The notes under the pieces are model-generated. The model was not told the DNA's origin. It saw only the letters and a program-made list of their open reading frames with translations, and made no database searches. The position numbers and the translations under genes are program-made. This document shows, piece after piece, positions 17,708-25,381 of a DNA stretch of 29,028 nucleotides. Every line of letters begins with the position of its first letter. Within the stretch, counting starts at the first letter, position 1. The stretch covers positions 1-29,028 of the forward strand of contig JAHRAM010000181.1 in NCBI GenBank assembly GCA_020027305.1, given 5' to 3'. The DNA is from Acidimicrobiia bacterium. GTDB lineage: Bacteria; Actinomycetota; Acidimicrobiia; Acidimicrobiales; Hopanoidiivorantaceae.

Positions 17708-18937
17708 ATGACTAATCACTACAGTCCTAATCGTCCACCCCCTTTAAGGCCCAACCCTTTTCGCCAATCCCAAGGCAAAGGTACTGTTGCCCGTTTTGGA
17801 TTGTACACTTCGCTCGTTGCCATCTTAGTTGCTGTTCTTGCGATTGCATTTACATTTACTGTTCGGGATGAAGGCGATACAAATGCTCAGCAGCAGGTTG
17901 TTCCGACTACTACAATTCCAATTTCTGATACGACACCTACCCAAACAAGAACAACATTAATTCCAGTTGATTTAAGCAACCTTCCTGGCGGAACCTGCAA
18001 TCAAGCCACACGGACATCAGCAGTGAATAATTTCATTGAGTCGTCTGTGACAATTCAAACAGAAATAAGCTCAGGGTCAGGGTTTTTCTATGATGATAGT
18101 GGGTTGGTGATGACAGCTGCGCATGTTGTGACTGGGGCAGATGGGCAAGTTGCTGCTACAGCGTTAGTTGGAATTACACAAGGGACAGAGATTTCTCATA
18201 ATGTTAGAGGACAGGTTCTTGGAGCTGACCAAAGAACAGATATTGCGGTTATAAAAGTTGAGACAGACTTGCCATTTAAGGTTGCAGTGTTTGATCCAAA
18301 CACTGTTGTGTTAGGACAAAATGTAATTGCGTTCGGCAGCCCGTTCGGGCTAGAAAATAGTGTTACAGAAGGAATCGTAAGTCAGGTAAATCGAACAGTT
18401 ATCAATGGCACTGAGGTGCTGGGGCTAGATTTAATTCAAACTGACACCTCTATTAATTCTGGAAACTCAGGTGGAGCTCTTACAAACTGTATCGGGCAAG
18501 TTGTTGGGGTAAACATACTGATTCAGACTGGCAACACTGGCACTTCTGGAAATGTTGGAGTAGGCTTTGCCGTTCCTAGCAAGCAAGCCCAAAGAATTGC
18601 TTCACAAATTGTGGATGGAACACTTTCTACTGAGACTGCATATTTGGGTATTAGGGGAGGCACACCTCAAGAAGGAAGAAGGGGGGCTCGTGTAGAAAGC
18701 GTTGATTCAGGCACCCCTGCTGATTTGGCTGGACTCAAGCCAGCCGATTTAGTTATTGGAATTGAAAATGAGGTTGGGGAATTGATACCTATCACTAGCT
18801 TTGACCAGCTTTTAGCTTCTGTTCAGCTTCGTGCTCCTAAGGATTCAATAACTTTTCAGGTTTATCGCTCTGATGTAGATGAGACCTTAATGCTAACAGC
18901 TGTTCTCACAACAGTACCAACTAATACCACTCAGTAG
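17708..18937 (+). CDS. Membrane-anchored HtrA-like serine protease with PDZ domain (first copy)
   Basis: 409 residues, S1C (DegP/HtrA) family. A Pro/Arg-rich cytoplasmic start, one transmembrane anchor at about 31-52, a Thr/Pro-rich linker (55-90), then the protease outside the membrane: catalytic His139 (TAAHVV), Asp178 (TDIAVIK) and Ser254 (SGNSGGAL). A PDZ domain occupies about 305-402. Cys97 and Cys261 are shared with the second copy and may form a disulfide. Such proteases degrade or refold damaged envelope proteins. It follows the two-component pair and precedes a close paralogue, so it is a likely target of that system, as PepD is of MprAB. Confidence 0.93.
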   Translation: MTNHYSPNRPPPLRPNPFRQSQGKGTVARFGLYTSLVAILVAVLAIAFTFTVRDEGDTNAQQQVVPTTTIPISDTTPTQTRTTLIPVDLSNLPGGTCNQATRTSAVNNFIESSVTIQTEISSGSGFFYDDSGLVMTAAHVVTGADGQVAATALVGITQGTEISHNVRGQVLGADQRTDIAVIKVETDLPFKVAVFDPNTVVLGQNVIAFGSPFGLENSVTEGIVSQVNRTVINGTEVLGLDLIQTDTSINSGNSGGALTNCIGQVVGVNILIQTGNTGTSGNVGVGFAVPSKQAQRIASQIVDGTLSTETAYLGIRGGTPQEGRRGARVESVDSGTPADLAGLKPADLVIGIENEVGELIPITSFDQLLASVQLRAPKDSITFQVYRSDVDETLMLTAVLTTVPTNTTQ

Positions 18938-18968
18938 CCAGTTCTTGTTGGCTACCAATTGATTTTTT
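18934..18968 (+). terminator. Probable intrinsic terminator after the first HtrA gene
   Basis: GTAGCCA (18934-18940) pairs with TGGCTAC (18949-18955) around an 8-base loop; six T residues follow at 18963-18968. The stop codon of the protease lies inside the left arm. The T run begins 7 bases after the stem, so termination may be partial, giving lower expression of the second protease from the upstream promoter. Confidence 0.5.
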
Positions 18969-19092
18969 CACCCTCCTTTACTTTATTGCTAGCTAGATTA
19001 AGTATTTATGGTCGTCTTTTAGGTCATGAAATCAATTGAATAAGTAAAATAAATAAATTCAATTAAATTAAAATATAAAAAGCTAAACAAAA

Positions 19093-20265
19093 ATGTCGAC
19101 TCCCAGCGAAGAAAATCGCTCTCAAGGTATATCTAAGTTTGTATCTAGCCAAATATCGACATATATACTGCTCTTAGCGATAGCAATCTCAGTCGTTTCA
19201 CTTATTTTGACATTCGTTTTTCGTGATTCCTCATCCAGTGAAACAACAACCAACAATACGATATCGTCGCCTTCACCAACCCTAGCTGATGGTAGTCTCC
19301 CCGGCGGGGCTTGCAATCAAGAAACTCGAGTGAAAACAATCGCAGACTTTATCGGCACAACCGTTTCAGTCCAAAGAATCGATGGAGGTGTTGGTGCGGG
19401 GTTTTTCTATGATAAAAGTGGGCTGATAATGACAGCTGCTCATGTTGTAACTGATTTTGAGACTGGAGAGGTAGCAAAAGAAGTATTAATTGGAATCACT
19501 CAGGGAAACGACATTGTTTATAGCAATTTATTTGGGGAGGTACTTGGCGCCGATGAAGGAAGCGACATTGCAGTTATTAAGCTCGACACTGACTTGCCAT
19601 TTAAAGTTGCAACATTTGCTCCAGACAATGTGGTGATAGGCCAAACTGTTTTAGCTTTCGGACACCCATTGGGAGAAGAAAATAGTGTGTCTGAAGGAAT
19701 TGTGAGTCAGGTTGATCGTATTGCTGTCATTGACAGAAAGATAACTGGAGTAGAACTAATCCAAACTGATGCTTCTGTAAACCCTGGCAATTCAGGTGGG
19801 GCACTCACAGATTGTCTTGGGCGAGTGGTTGGAGTAAACATTGCAGGTCAAAGTTCTGGTGAAAAAGACTCTGGAAGCGTAGGGGTTAACTTTGCCACTC
19901 CAACCAAGCATGCCCAAAGAATTGCGTCACATATTGTGGGAAAAACACTTCCTACACAGATTGCTGATTTAGGAGTTTCTGGTGTTTTGTCAAGTCGTCA
20001 AACTGACAACAGAAGAGGCGCTCTCATTGAAGAGGTCACATCAGGTAGCGCTGGCGAACAGGCTGGAATCAAAAGAGACGATTTAATTGTTGGAATTGTA
20101 GATGGGGATGGAAACACTGCTCCCATCCTTAATTTCAACCAACTCCTCTTGGCCGTTCAACTTCGTTCGCCCAACGACAAAATAACTCTTGAAGTTTATC
20201 GTTCTTCCACAAAAGAAACACTCAAGCTAGAAGCAACTCTTCAAGCAAGCTCAGATACCAAATAA
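19093..20265 (+). CDS. Membrane-anchored HtrA-like serine protease with PDZ domain (second copy)
   Basis: 390 residues, a paralogue of the preceding gene with the same layout: transmembrane anchor about 23-44, Ser/Thr-rich linker, catalytic His117 (TAAHVV), Asp158 (SDIAVIK), Ser234 (PGNSGGAL), and a PDZ domain about 290-388. The shared motifs LPGGxCNQ, GADxxxDIAVIK, DLPFKVA and GIVSQV show tandem duplication. The cytoplasmic part is shorter than in the first copy and not Pro-rich. The oxyanion-loop residue before GNSGG is Pro here and Ser in copy one. A 155-base spacer with a terminator-like hairpin separates the two, so they may be expressed separately. Confidence 0.93.
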   Translation: MSTPSEENRSQGISKFVSSQISTYILLLAIAISVVSLILTFVFRDSSSSETTTNNTISSPSPTLADGSLPGGACNQETRVKTIADFIGTTVSVQRIDGGVGAGFFYDKSGLIMTAAHVVTDFETGEVAKEVLIGITQGNDIVYSNLFGEVLGADEGSDIAVIKLDTDLPFKVATFAPDNVVIGQTVLAFGHPLGEENSVSEGIVSQVDRIAVIDRKITGVELIQTDASVNPGNSGGALTDCLGRVVGVNIAGQSSGEKDSGSVGVNFATPTKHAQRIASHIVGKTLPTQIADLGVSGVLSSRQTDNRRGALIEEVTSGSAGEQAGIKRDDLIVGIVDGDGNTAPILNFNQLLLAVQLRSPNDKITLEVYRSSTKETLKLEATLQASSDTK

Positions 20266-20315
20266 AAAAATCATAGTTGTCAAATATTGTTTAGTCTAAA
20301 TATCAGTTAGTTTTC

Positions 20316-21245
20316 TTGGTGGCATTACTTTTAACCATCCTGATTATTTCTTTGATGCTGGGGCTGGCGCTCACGGTTTGGCTGGTTTGGCGTTCGGGCA
20401 AACGGCTAGCAGAAAAAGAAGGGGGCGGAAGGGCATTTCGCCTCAAATTCAAACTGGGTTCTTCACTAGACCTAGATTCAATGAAAGATGTTTTGCTGGC
20501 AGCCGACATGGGTTCCACGCTCTCAAATCAGTTAATGGATAGCGCTAAAAAAGCTGCCAGCCCCTCTCAAGCCCTAGACATTTTGCGGGCAGAGCTTTTG
20601 ACGATTTTGTCTGGCGACACTCATTTAGAAACATCTGGCACTCCTGCTGTATGGTTGTTTGTGGGTGTCAATGGTTCTGGAAAAACTACCAGCATTGCAA
20701 AGTTGGCGCATCAGCAAATTCAACAGAAAAAAAAGGTTGTGCTGGCAGCAGGCGATACTTTTCGTGCAGCAGCTGTTGAACAGCTAGAAACTTTAGCTGA
20801 AAAAATCGGGGCAGGCTTTGTCAAGGGTCAAGCTGGAGGTGATGCTTCAGCAGTTGTGTTTGATGCTGTTTCACACGCGGTTGCTTCAAATTGTGATTTA
20901 GTGTTGATTGATACAGCAGGCAGGCTTCACACAAATGCCAATCTTATGGAAGAGTTGAAAAAGATTAAAGCAACTGCCAAAAAAGCTGGTGGCAATGTTT
21001 CAGAAACCCTTTTAGTGATAGATGCCACCACTGGGCAAAACGGGTTGACACAAGCCCGTGAGTTTCAATCTGCTGTTGATGTCTCAGGCATTATTTTAAC
21101 CAAGCTAGATGGCTCAACTAAGGGAGGGATTGTTGCATGTATAGCCCATGAGCTTGCTATCCCTATAAAACGGGTTGGCACAGGGGAACGTATTGAAAAT
21201 ATTGAGTTGTTTAATGCTAAAGAATTCGTAGAAAGCCTAATCTAA
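20316..21245 (+). CDS. ftsY: Signal recognition particle receptor FtsY
   Basis: The membrane-bound receptor that accepts ribosome-SRP complexes and delivers them to SecYEG. 309 residues. A hydrophobic N-terminal segment (about 2-25) would anchor it directly, as in other actinobacteria, in place of the long acidic A domain of E. coli. The NG domain has G1 GVNGSGKT (117-124), GDTFRAAA (146-153), DTAGR (199-203) and TKLDGSTKGG. The start is TTG at 20316 or GTG at 20319; there is no ATG upstream of the hydrophobic segment. The stop is one base before ffh. Confidence 0.95.
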   Translation: MVALLLTILIISLMLGLALTVWLVWRSGKRLAEKEGGGRAFRLKFKLGSSLDLDSMKDVLLAADMGSTLSNQLMDSAKKAASPSQALDILRAELLTILSGDTHLETSGTPAVWLFVGVNGSGKTTSIAKLAHQQIQQKKKVVLAAGDTFRAAAVEQLETLAEKIGAGFVKGQAGGDASAVVFDAVSHAVASNCDLVLIDTAGRLHTNANLMEELKKIKATAKKAGGNVSETLLVIDATTGQNGLTQAREFQSAVDVSGIILTKLDGSTKGGIVACIAHELAIPIKRVGTGERIENIELFNAKEFVESLI

Positions 21246-21246
21246 G

Positions 21247-22590
21247 ATGTTTGAATCTTTAACAAAGCGGCTTAACGGCATTCAAGCCGCCTTAAGAAAA
21301 AAAGGAAAGCTCAAGCAACAAGATGTAGACGAGGTGCTTTTAGAAATACGAGAGGCTCTGGTAGATGCCGATGTTCACTTTAGTGTGGCAGAAGGTTTTG
21401 TAGAGCAGGTTAGCCAAGCAGCAGTTGGTGCTGAAATCCAAAGTGCTTTAAATCCTGAGCAACAAATCATAAAAATCCTAAACGAAGAGTTGACTGAGCT
21501 TTTGGGTGGCAGTGTTGTAGATTTCCAACTTTCTGGCAAGCCCCCTGTTTCAATACTTATGGCTGGTCTACAAGGCACCGGTAAAACTACCACATCTGTG
21601 AAGCTGGCAAGCTGGCTAAAGAAAAATGGCAGGCGGCCAATTTTGGTTGGTACTGACCTTCAACGCCCAGCTGCCCTTGAGCAACTTCAGGTGTTGGCAG
21701 CTAGTCAAGACATCCCAGTGGTTTGTGAGGGAAAAACTCCCAAAGCAGTTGCACAAAGCGGGTTGAAGACAGCCAAAGCCACTGGCAGAGATGTTTTGAT
21801 ATGTGACACAGCTGGAAGAACTGGTGTTGATGTTGAGCTGATGGATGAGCTGACTCAAATTGAAAAAGTTTTGACAGCAGGGAATAAATCTGTCGGCCAC
21901 ACTTTGCTCGTTGTTGATTCAATGAGTGGGCAAGATTCGCTTCAAGTGAGCAGAGATTTTTCAAATGCTATTTCAATAAGTGGAATTATTTTAACCAAGC
22001 TAGATGGAGATGCCCGTGGTGGAGCAGCACTTTCAGCTCGCCATCTAATCAACCAGCCAATTTATTTTGCTTCCACTGGTGAACAGCTAGAAGATTTTGA
22101 TGTCTTTCACCCCGACAGGCTAGCTGGCAGAATTTTAGGAATGGGCGATGTGTTAACGCTGATTGAAAAAACTCAAGCAACCTATGAGGCAGAACAAATT
22201 GAGCTTGAAGAAGAAAAGTTTGAAAAAATGTTGGCTGGAAAAGTCACCCTTGATGATTTCTTAGAGCAGATGCGTCTTGTTCAAAAGATGGGTGTGGGGT
22301 CAGTGATTGGACAACTTCCATCTGACGCTCTTCCAGTTGGTAGTGGAGAAGTAGATATAGATGCAGCAGAAAAGAAGTTCACAAAAATGGAAGCCATGAT
22401 TTCATCAATGACAAAGCAAGAGCGACTAAACCCCGAAATCATTGATGACTCTAGACGAAAGCGAATTGCAGCTGGTAGCGGAGCTACACCAACTGAGGTA
22501 TCGGCATTAGTCCGTGAATTTATGGGGATGCGAAAAGAAATGAAAAAGATGGGCGGGCTACAAAAGCTGAAAAGCAAAATGGGTCTGTAA
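21247..22590 (+). CDS. ffh: Signal recognition particle protein Ffh (SRP54)
   Basis: Binds signal sequences emerging from the ribosome together with 4.5S RNA, and docks with FtsY. 447 residues. N domain 1-90, G1 GLQGTGKT (107-114), TDLQRPAA (136-143), DTAGR (187-191), TKLDGDARGG, then the Met-rich M domain (about 300-447) ending GGLQKLKSKMGL. The M domain contains the RNA-binding segment around the conserved serines and glycine. With one base between ftsY and ffh, both halves of the targeting cycle should be made from one message. No 4.5S RNA gene was recognised in the window. Confidence 0.97.
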   Translation: MFESLTKRLNGIQAALRKKGKLKQQDVDEVLLEIREALVDADVHFSVAEGFVEQVSQAAVGAEIQSALNPEQQIIKILNEELTELLGGSVVDFQLSGKPPVSILMAGLQGTGKTTTSVKLASWLKKNGRRPILVGTDLQRPAALEQLQVLAASQDIPVVCEGKTPKAVAQSGLKTAKATGRDVLICDTAGRTGVDVELMDELTQIEKVLTAGNKSVGHTLLVVDSMSGQDSLQVSRDFSNAISISGIILTKLDGDARGGAALSARHLINQPIYFASTGEQLEDFDVFHPDRLAGRILGMGDVLTLIEKTQATYEAEQIELEEEKFEKMLAGKVTLDDFLEQMRLVQKMGVGSVIGQLPSDALPVGSGEVDIDAAEKKFTKMEAMISSMTKQERLNPEIIDDSRRKRIAAGSGATPTEVSALVREFMGMRKEMKKMGGLQKLKSKMGL

Positions 22591-22608
22591 GATATATTTA
22601 GGCGTTAT

Positions 22609-22632
22609 ATATAGGCATATAGACATATAGAT
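22609..22632 (+). repeat. 8-base tandem repeat in the rpsP leader
   Basis: ATATAGGC, ATATAGAC and ATATAGAT follow one another at 22609-22616, 22617-22624 and 22625-22632, ending 20 bases before the rpsP start. The middle unit, ATATAGAC, also occurs at each junction of the 16-base array upstream of recG. Confidence 0.7.
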
Positions 22633-22652
22633 ATTAATATTAAAATTCAGAT

Positions 22653-23282
22653 ATGGCAGTTCGACTTAGGCTTACGAGAAAAGGAAAAAAGAAGCAGCCC
22701 ACTTATCGTGTGGTAGCAGCCGAGTCCAGGTTTTCAAGGGATGGTCGCTTCATTGAGATTATTGGTTTTTATGACCCAGCACCTGATCCATCTGAGGTTC
22801 GCATAGATAATGAAAAAGCACTCAAGTGGTTGAAGTCAGGCGCTCAACCTTCTGAGCGAGTTCAAAAATTACTTGAGGTTTCAGGGGCGTGGGAAGAGTT
22901 CACTGGGGTGGCACCTACTTTGACTTCTGCAACTCCGAAAAAAGAGAAGCGGGCCGCAAAGAAAGAAAAGGAAAAGGAAGCTGAAGCTGGTTCGAGCGAA
23001 GACAGTGCTGAGAAACCTAAAGCAGATGCAAAAGAAGAAAAAGAAGCAGACAATCAAAAAGCAGACACAAAAGAAGACGTGCAAAAAGAAGACGCACCTA
23101 AAGAGGAAGAAGCCGAAGAATCAGACACAAAAGAAGACGCACCTAAAGAGGAAGCCAAAGAAGTAGACACAAAAGAAGAGGAAGCCGAAGATAACAACGA
23201 AGAACAAGAAGACGCAAAAGAAGACACCAAAGAACAGGAGAAAAACAATAATGAAGAAGGAGCAGAGTCAAAAGATGAGTGA
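22653..23282 (+). CDS. rpsP: 30S ribosomal protein bS16 with long acidic C-terminal extension
   Basis: An early-binding 16S rRNA protein of the 30S body. Residues 1-90 are a normal bS16 (MAVRLRLTRKGKKKQPTYRV, then FIEIIGFYDP). From about residue 96 to 209 there is a Lys/Glu/Asp-rich tail, first mixed charge (KKEKEKEAEA), then increasingly acidic with repeats of DTKEDAPKEEA type. Actinobacterial S16 proteins often carry Ala/Glu-rich extensions, but this one is longer than the ribosomal domain itself. The frame is open and overlaps the next gene by 8 bases, as expected for a real stop, so the tail is translated. Its function is unknown. Confidence 0.95.
   Translation: MAVRLRLTRKGKKKQPTYRVVAAESRFSRDGRFIEIIGFYDPAPDPSEVRIDNEKALKWLKSGAQPSERVQKLLEVSGAWEEFTGVAPTLTSATPKKEKRAAKKEKEKEAEAGSSEDSAEKPKADAKEEKEADNQKADTKEDVQKEDAPKEEEAEESDTKEDAPKEEAKEVDTKEEEAEDNNEEQEDAKEDTKEQEKNNNEEGAESKDE
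23088..23154 (+). repeat. 45-base-period coding repeat in the rpsP acidic tail
   Basis: A 22-base block at 23088-23109 recurs exactly at 23133-23154, a period of 45 bases or 15 codons. The related block AGACACAAAAGAAG starts at 23063, 23123 and 23165. Identity at third codon positions suggests recent in-frame duplication rather than selection for the amino acids alone. Confidence 0.75.
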
Positions 23283-23529
23283 AGTAGCTCCAACTGCTTA
23301 TGCCGTTTTGGAATTTGTAGTCAAGGCATTGGTTAATGAGCCAGATGCCGTCAATATTGAGGTAACCGAAGAAGCAAACACAGTGTATATGGATGTGATG
23401 GTTGCAGATGATGATAGAGGTCGTGTGATTGGCAGACGTGGGCGAACCGCAAACACTATTCGCACCCTTGTAAATTCCGCATCGCTCAAAGACGATAAAG
23501 TTGTGGAAGTGGATTTCCTAGATGGTTAG
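23275..23529 (+). CDS. khpA: KH-domain RNA-binding protein KhpA
   Basis: From ATG 23275 it is 84 residues and consists of one KH domain with the GxxG loop in GRVIGRRGRTANTIRTL, typical of the KhpA (YlqC) family. In other bacteria KhpA pairs with KhpB and affects cell elongation and RNA metabolism. A GAAGGAG at 23256-23262 supports this start, which overlaps the rpsP stop as ATGAGTGA. An in-frame ATG at 23251 would add eight residues and also has an upstream AGGAG, so it cannot be excluded. The rpsP-khpA-rimM-trmD-rplS order is the standard one. Confidence 0.93.
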   Translation: MSEVAPTAYAVLEFVVKALVNEPDAVNIEVTEEANTVYMDVMVADDDRGRVIGRRGRTANTIRTLVNSASLKDDKVVEVDFLDG

Positions 23530-23535
23530 TAATAT

Positions 23536-23597
23536 GGGCTAGCTATATATATGCCCTAGCTAGTATATGGCCGTTGATTTTTTCTAGCCCTATTTTT
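23536..23597 (+). terminator. Possible stem-loop/terminator between khpA and rimM
   Basis: GGGCTAG (23536-23542) pairs with CTAGCCC (23584-23590), followed by T-rich TATTTTTTAT. The 41-base loop itself contains the palindrome CTAGCTAG and a second short GGGC/GCCC hairpin. The loop is long for a classical terminator; it may be a composite structure or attenuator splitting the rpsP-khpA and rimM-trmD units. Confidence 0.35.
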
Positions 23598-23642
23598 TAT
23601 CCATTCAACACAAATCCTCCCCAATTGCAAATCTCAACATAT

Positions 23643-23656
23643 ATTAAGTATTAAGC
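23643..23656 (+). repeat. 14-base element ATTAAGTATTAAGC, copy 2
   Basis: Identical to 3189-3202 upstream of recG. Here it ends 11 bases before the rimM start codon, so if transcribed it would lie at the ribosome binding position; no Shine-Dalgarno sequence is apparent there. Confidence 0.45.
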
Positions 23657-23667
23657 CTCAATTTTAA

Positions 23668-24237
23668 ATGTCTCAATTTGAAGTTGCCAAATTAGAAATC
23701 GGCAGTATTGATAGAGCCCATGGAATCAAAGGCGAGGTGGTCGTCAATCTTTCCACGAACATCAAAGAACGACTAAATGTCGGCACCGAACTATTTTTGG
23801 ATGAGTCACAAAAAATAGATGGATTACAAAAAATAATCGTCAAAGCTGCTCGCCCCCACAAGAAAAAATATATTGTTTCATTTGAGGGCATCGGCTCAAG
23901 AAACGAAGCAGAAGAACTTAAAGGGCAAAAACTTTTTGCAATTCCAATTTCGCTGTCAATTTCAACGTCAAATGATACAAGCACTTCGACTTCTGCTGAT
24001 GCCTCAACCCCTATGGGAGACTTATCTGGGGCTAGGTTTTTCTTACACGAGCTAGTCGGGTGTGAGGTTGTAGACCAACACAATAAAAGCTATGGGAAAG
24101 TTATTGAGCTACAACCAAACCCAGCAAGCGATCTTCTTGTTTTAGAGTCGGGGGCATTGGTTCCTTCAGTGTTTATAAAATCTGTATCAGATGGCAAAAT
24201 AAATGTAGATGCTCCAGATGGGCTGTTTGACAGATGA
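23668..24237 (+). CDS. rimM: 16S rRNA processing protein RimM
   Basis: Assembly factor for the 30S head. The N-terminal RimM domain (about 5-95) has the family start KLEIGSIDRAHGIKGEVVV; the C-terminal PRC-barrel (about 122-189) has FFLHELVGCEVV, GKVIELQPNPASDLLVLE and LVPSVFIKSV. Between them, residues 97-117 are a Ser/Thr/Asp-rich linker that widens the normally short hinge. Length 189 is slightly above average. The stop overlaps the trmD start (ATGA). Confidence 0.95.
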   Translation: MSQFEVAKLEIGSIDRAHGIKGEVVVNLSTNIKERLNVGTELFLDESQKIDGLQKIIVKAARPHKKKYIVSFEGIGSRNEAEELKGQKLFAIPISLSISTSNDTSTSTSADASTPMGDLSGARFFLHELVGCEVVDQHNKSYGKVIELQPNPASDLLVLESGALVPSVFIKSVSDGKINVDAPDGLFDR

Positions 24238-25109
24238 AGATATACATTTTTTCAATTTTTCCAAAGATGGTGGAAGACTTTTTAAGCTACGGCTTGATTT
24301 CAAAAGCCTTAGAAACACAAATTGAAAATACAGAATCAACAACTCAGAAAAAGCTCAAAGATTCAGAAGCTGACAAGCAATTGGAAGCCAAAAAACAAAA
24401 AGGTGCTGAGCAACAATTGACAGACAAAAGACAGACAGGATTGGATATCTCAGTTGTAGATATTAGAGATGGAAGCAAAGACAAGCATAGATCAGTTGAT
24501 GACGCTCCGTTTGGTGGCGGGGCAGGGATGGTTTTAAGCCCAGAGCCAATATTTAATGTGGTAGAAGCGACTGACCCACCACGCCCTCTTTATCTCTTAT
24601 CGCCAACGGGGCGAAAAATCGACCAGAAGTTGTTTGAAGAGTTGGCTTTCACAGCTGGGTTTTCACTTTTGTGTGGGCGTTATGAAGGTGTTGACGCCAG
24701 AGTGAGTGAAGAGCTGGTAGATGGAGAACTTTCACTGGGTGATTTTATTTTACAGGGGGGTGAAGTTGCTGCTATGGCAATCCTTGAAGGGGTGAGTCGA
24801 CTCTTAGAGGGAACGTTGGGGAATGAACTTTCCACACAAGATGAATCGTTTTCTTCGCCCAGCCCTTCATTCCCTTCAATGGGGTTTTTAGAATATCCTC
24901 AATACACACGTCCAGAAAATTTTAGAGGGCAACAAGTTCCAGCAGTTCTTCGTTCGGGCAACCACGAGTTAATTCAAAAGTGGCGAAGGGCAAAGTCAAT
25001 TCAAAAAACAATGGAAGTCCGCCCTGACATAATTGAGGCAAGGGGAGGGCTGACTGATGACGAGCAAGCTCTGCTTGAGGAATTGCTTTCTGGCAAGTTA
25101 GATTTATAA
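24234..25109 (+). CDS. trmD: tRNA (guanine(37)-N(1))-methyltransferase TrmD
   Basis: SPOUT methyltransferase that forms m1G37 in tRNAs, preventing +1 frameshifts. The trefoil-knot segments are intact: LLSPTGRKID (121-130), CGRYEGVDARV (147-157), SLGDFILQGGE (167-177); so are the N-terminal IFPKMVEDFL, DAPFGGGAGMV (90-100), and the C-terminal PPxY-like EYPQYTRPENF and LRSGNHELIQKWRR. Length 291 exceeds the usual ~240 because of a Lys/Glu/Gln insert at about 28-68, between the first helix and DIRD, and a Ser/Pro insert at 200-215. Coupled to rimM by an ATGA overlap. Confidence 0.96.
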   Translation: MKIYIFSIFPKMVEDFLSYGLISKALETQIENTESTTQKKLKDSEADKQLEAKKQKGAEQQLTDKRQTGLDISVVDIRDGSKDKHRSVDDAPFGGGAGMVLSPEPIFNVVEATDPPRPLYLLSPTGRKIDQKLFEELAFTAGFSLLCGRYEGVDARVSEELVDGELSLGDFILQGGEVAAMAILEGVSRLLEGTLGNELSTQDESFSSPSPSFPSMGFLEYPQYTRPENFRGQQVPAVLRSGNHELIQKWRRAKSIQKTMEVRPDIIEARGGLTDDEQALLEELLSGKLDL

Positions 25110-25329
25110 AATTTCAGATTGGATTTATAAATTCAAATGCTTTAACTTTTAGATTTAAAAGATTTAACAATTGCGGAGTTCTTAAAATTTTTTGTCGCTT
25201 TGGTGTCAGAAATTGGTTTGAAATGAGTAAGATTTATATAGCCTAAAAAAATAATCTTGTAGAAAACAGTCTGAGAAAAAATAAAAAATATACGCCAAAG
25301 AAAGCAAAAAGCAAGAAAACAAAAACACA

Positions 25330-25356
25330 AAAATATAAAAATCAAAATATAAAAAT
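25330..25356 (+). repeat. 14-base-period A-rich repeat in the rplS leader
   Basis: AAAATATAAAAAT occurs at 25330-25342 and 25344-25356. It closes a roughly 100-base A-rich stretch (25260-25360) in the 272-base spacer between trmD and rplS. No gene is visible in the spacer. A structured leader controlling L19 is known in some Firmicutes, but I see no matching stem-loop here. Confidence 0.5.
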
Positions 25357-25381
25357 ATAATGCTACTTTTTAGAGATTGCT

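Noticed and set aside
22862..23293. Several minus-strand frames rich in Ser/Phe over rpsP
   Set aside because: They are the antisense of the GAA/AAA-rich acidic tail; no gene signals.
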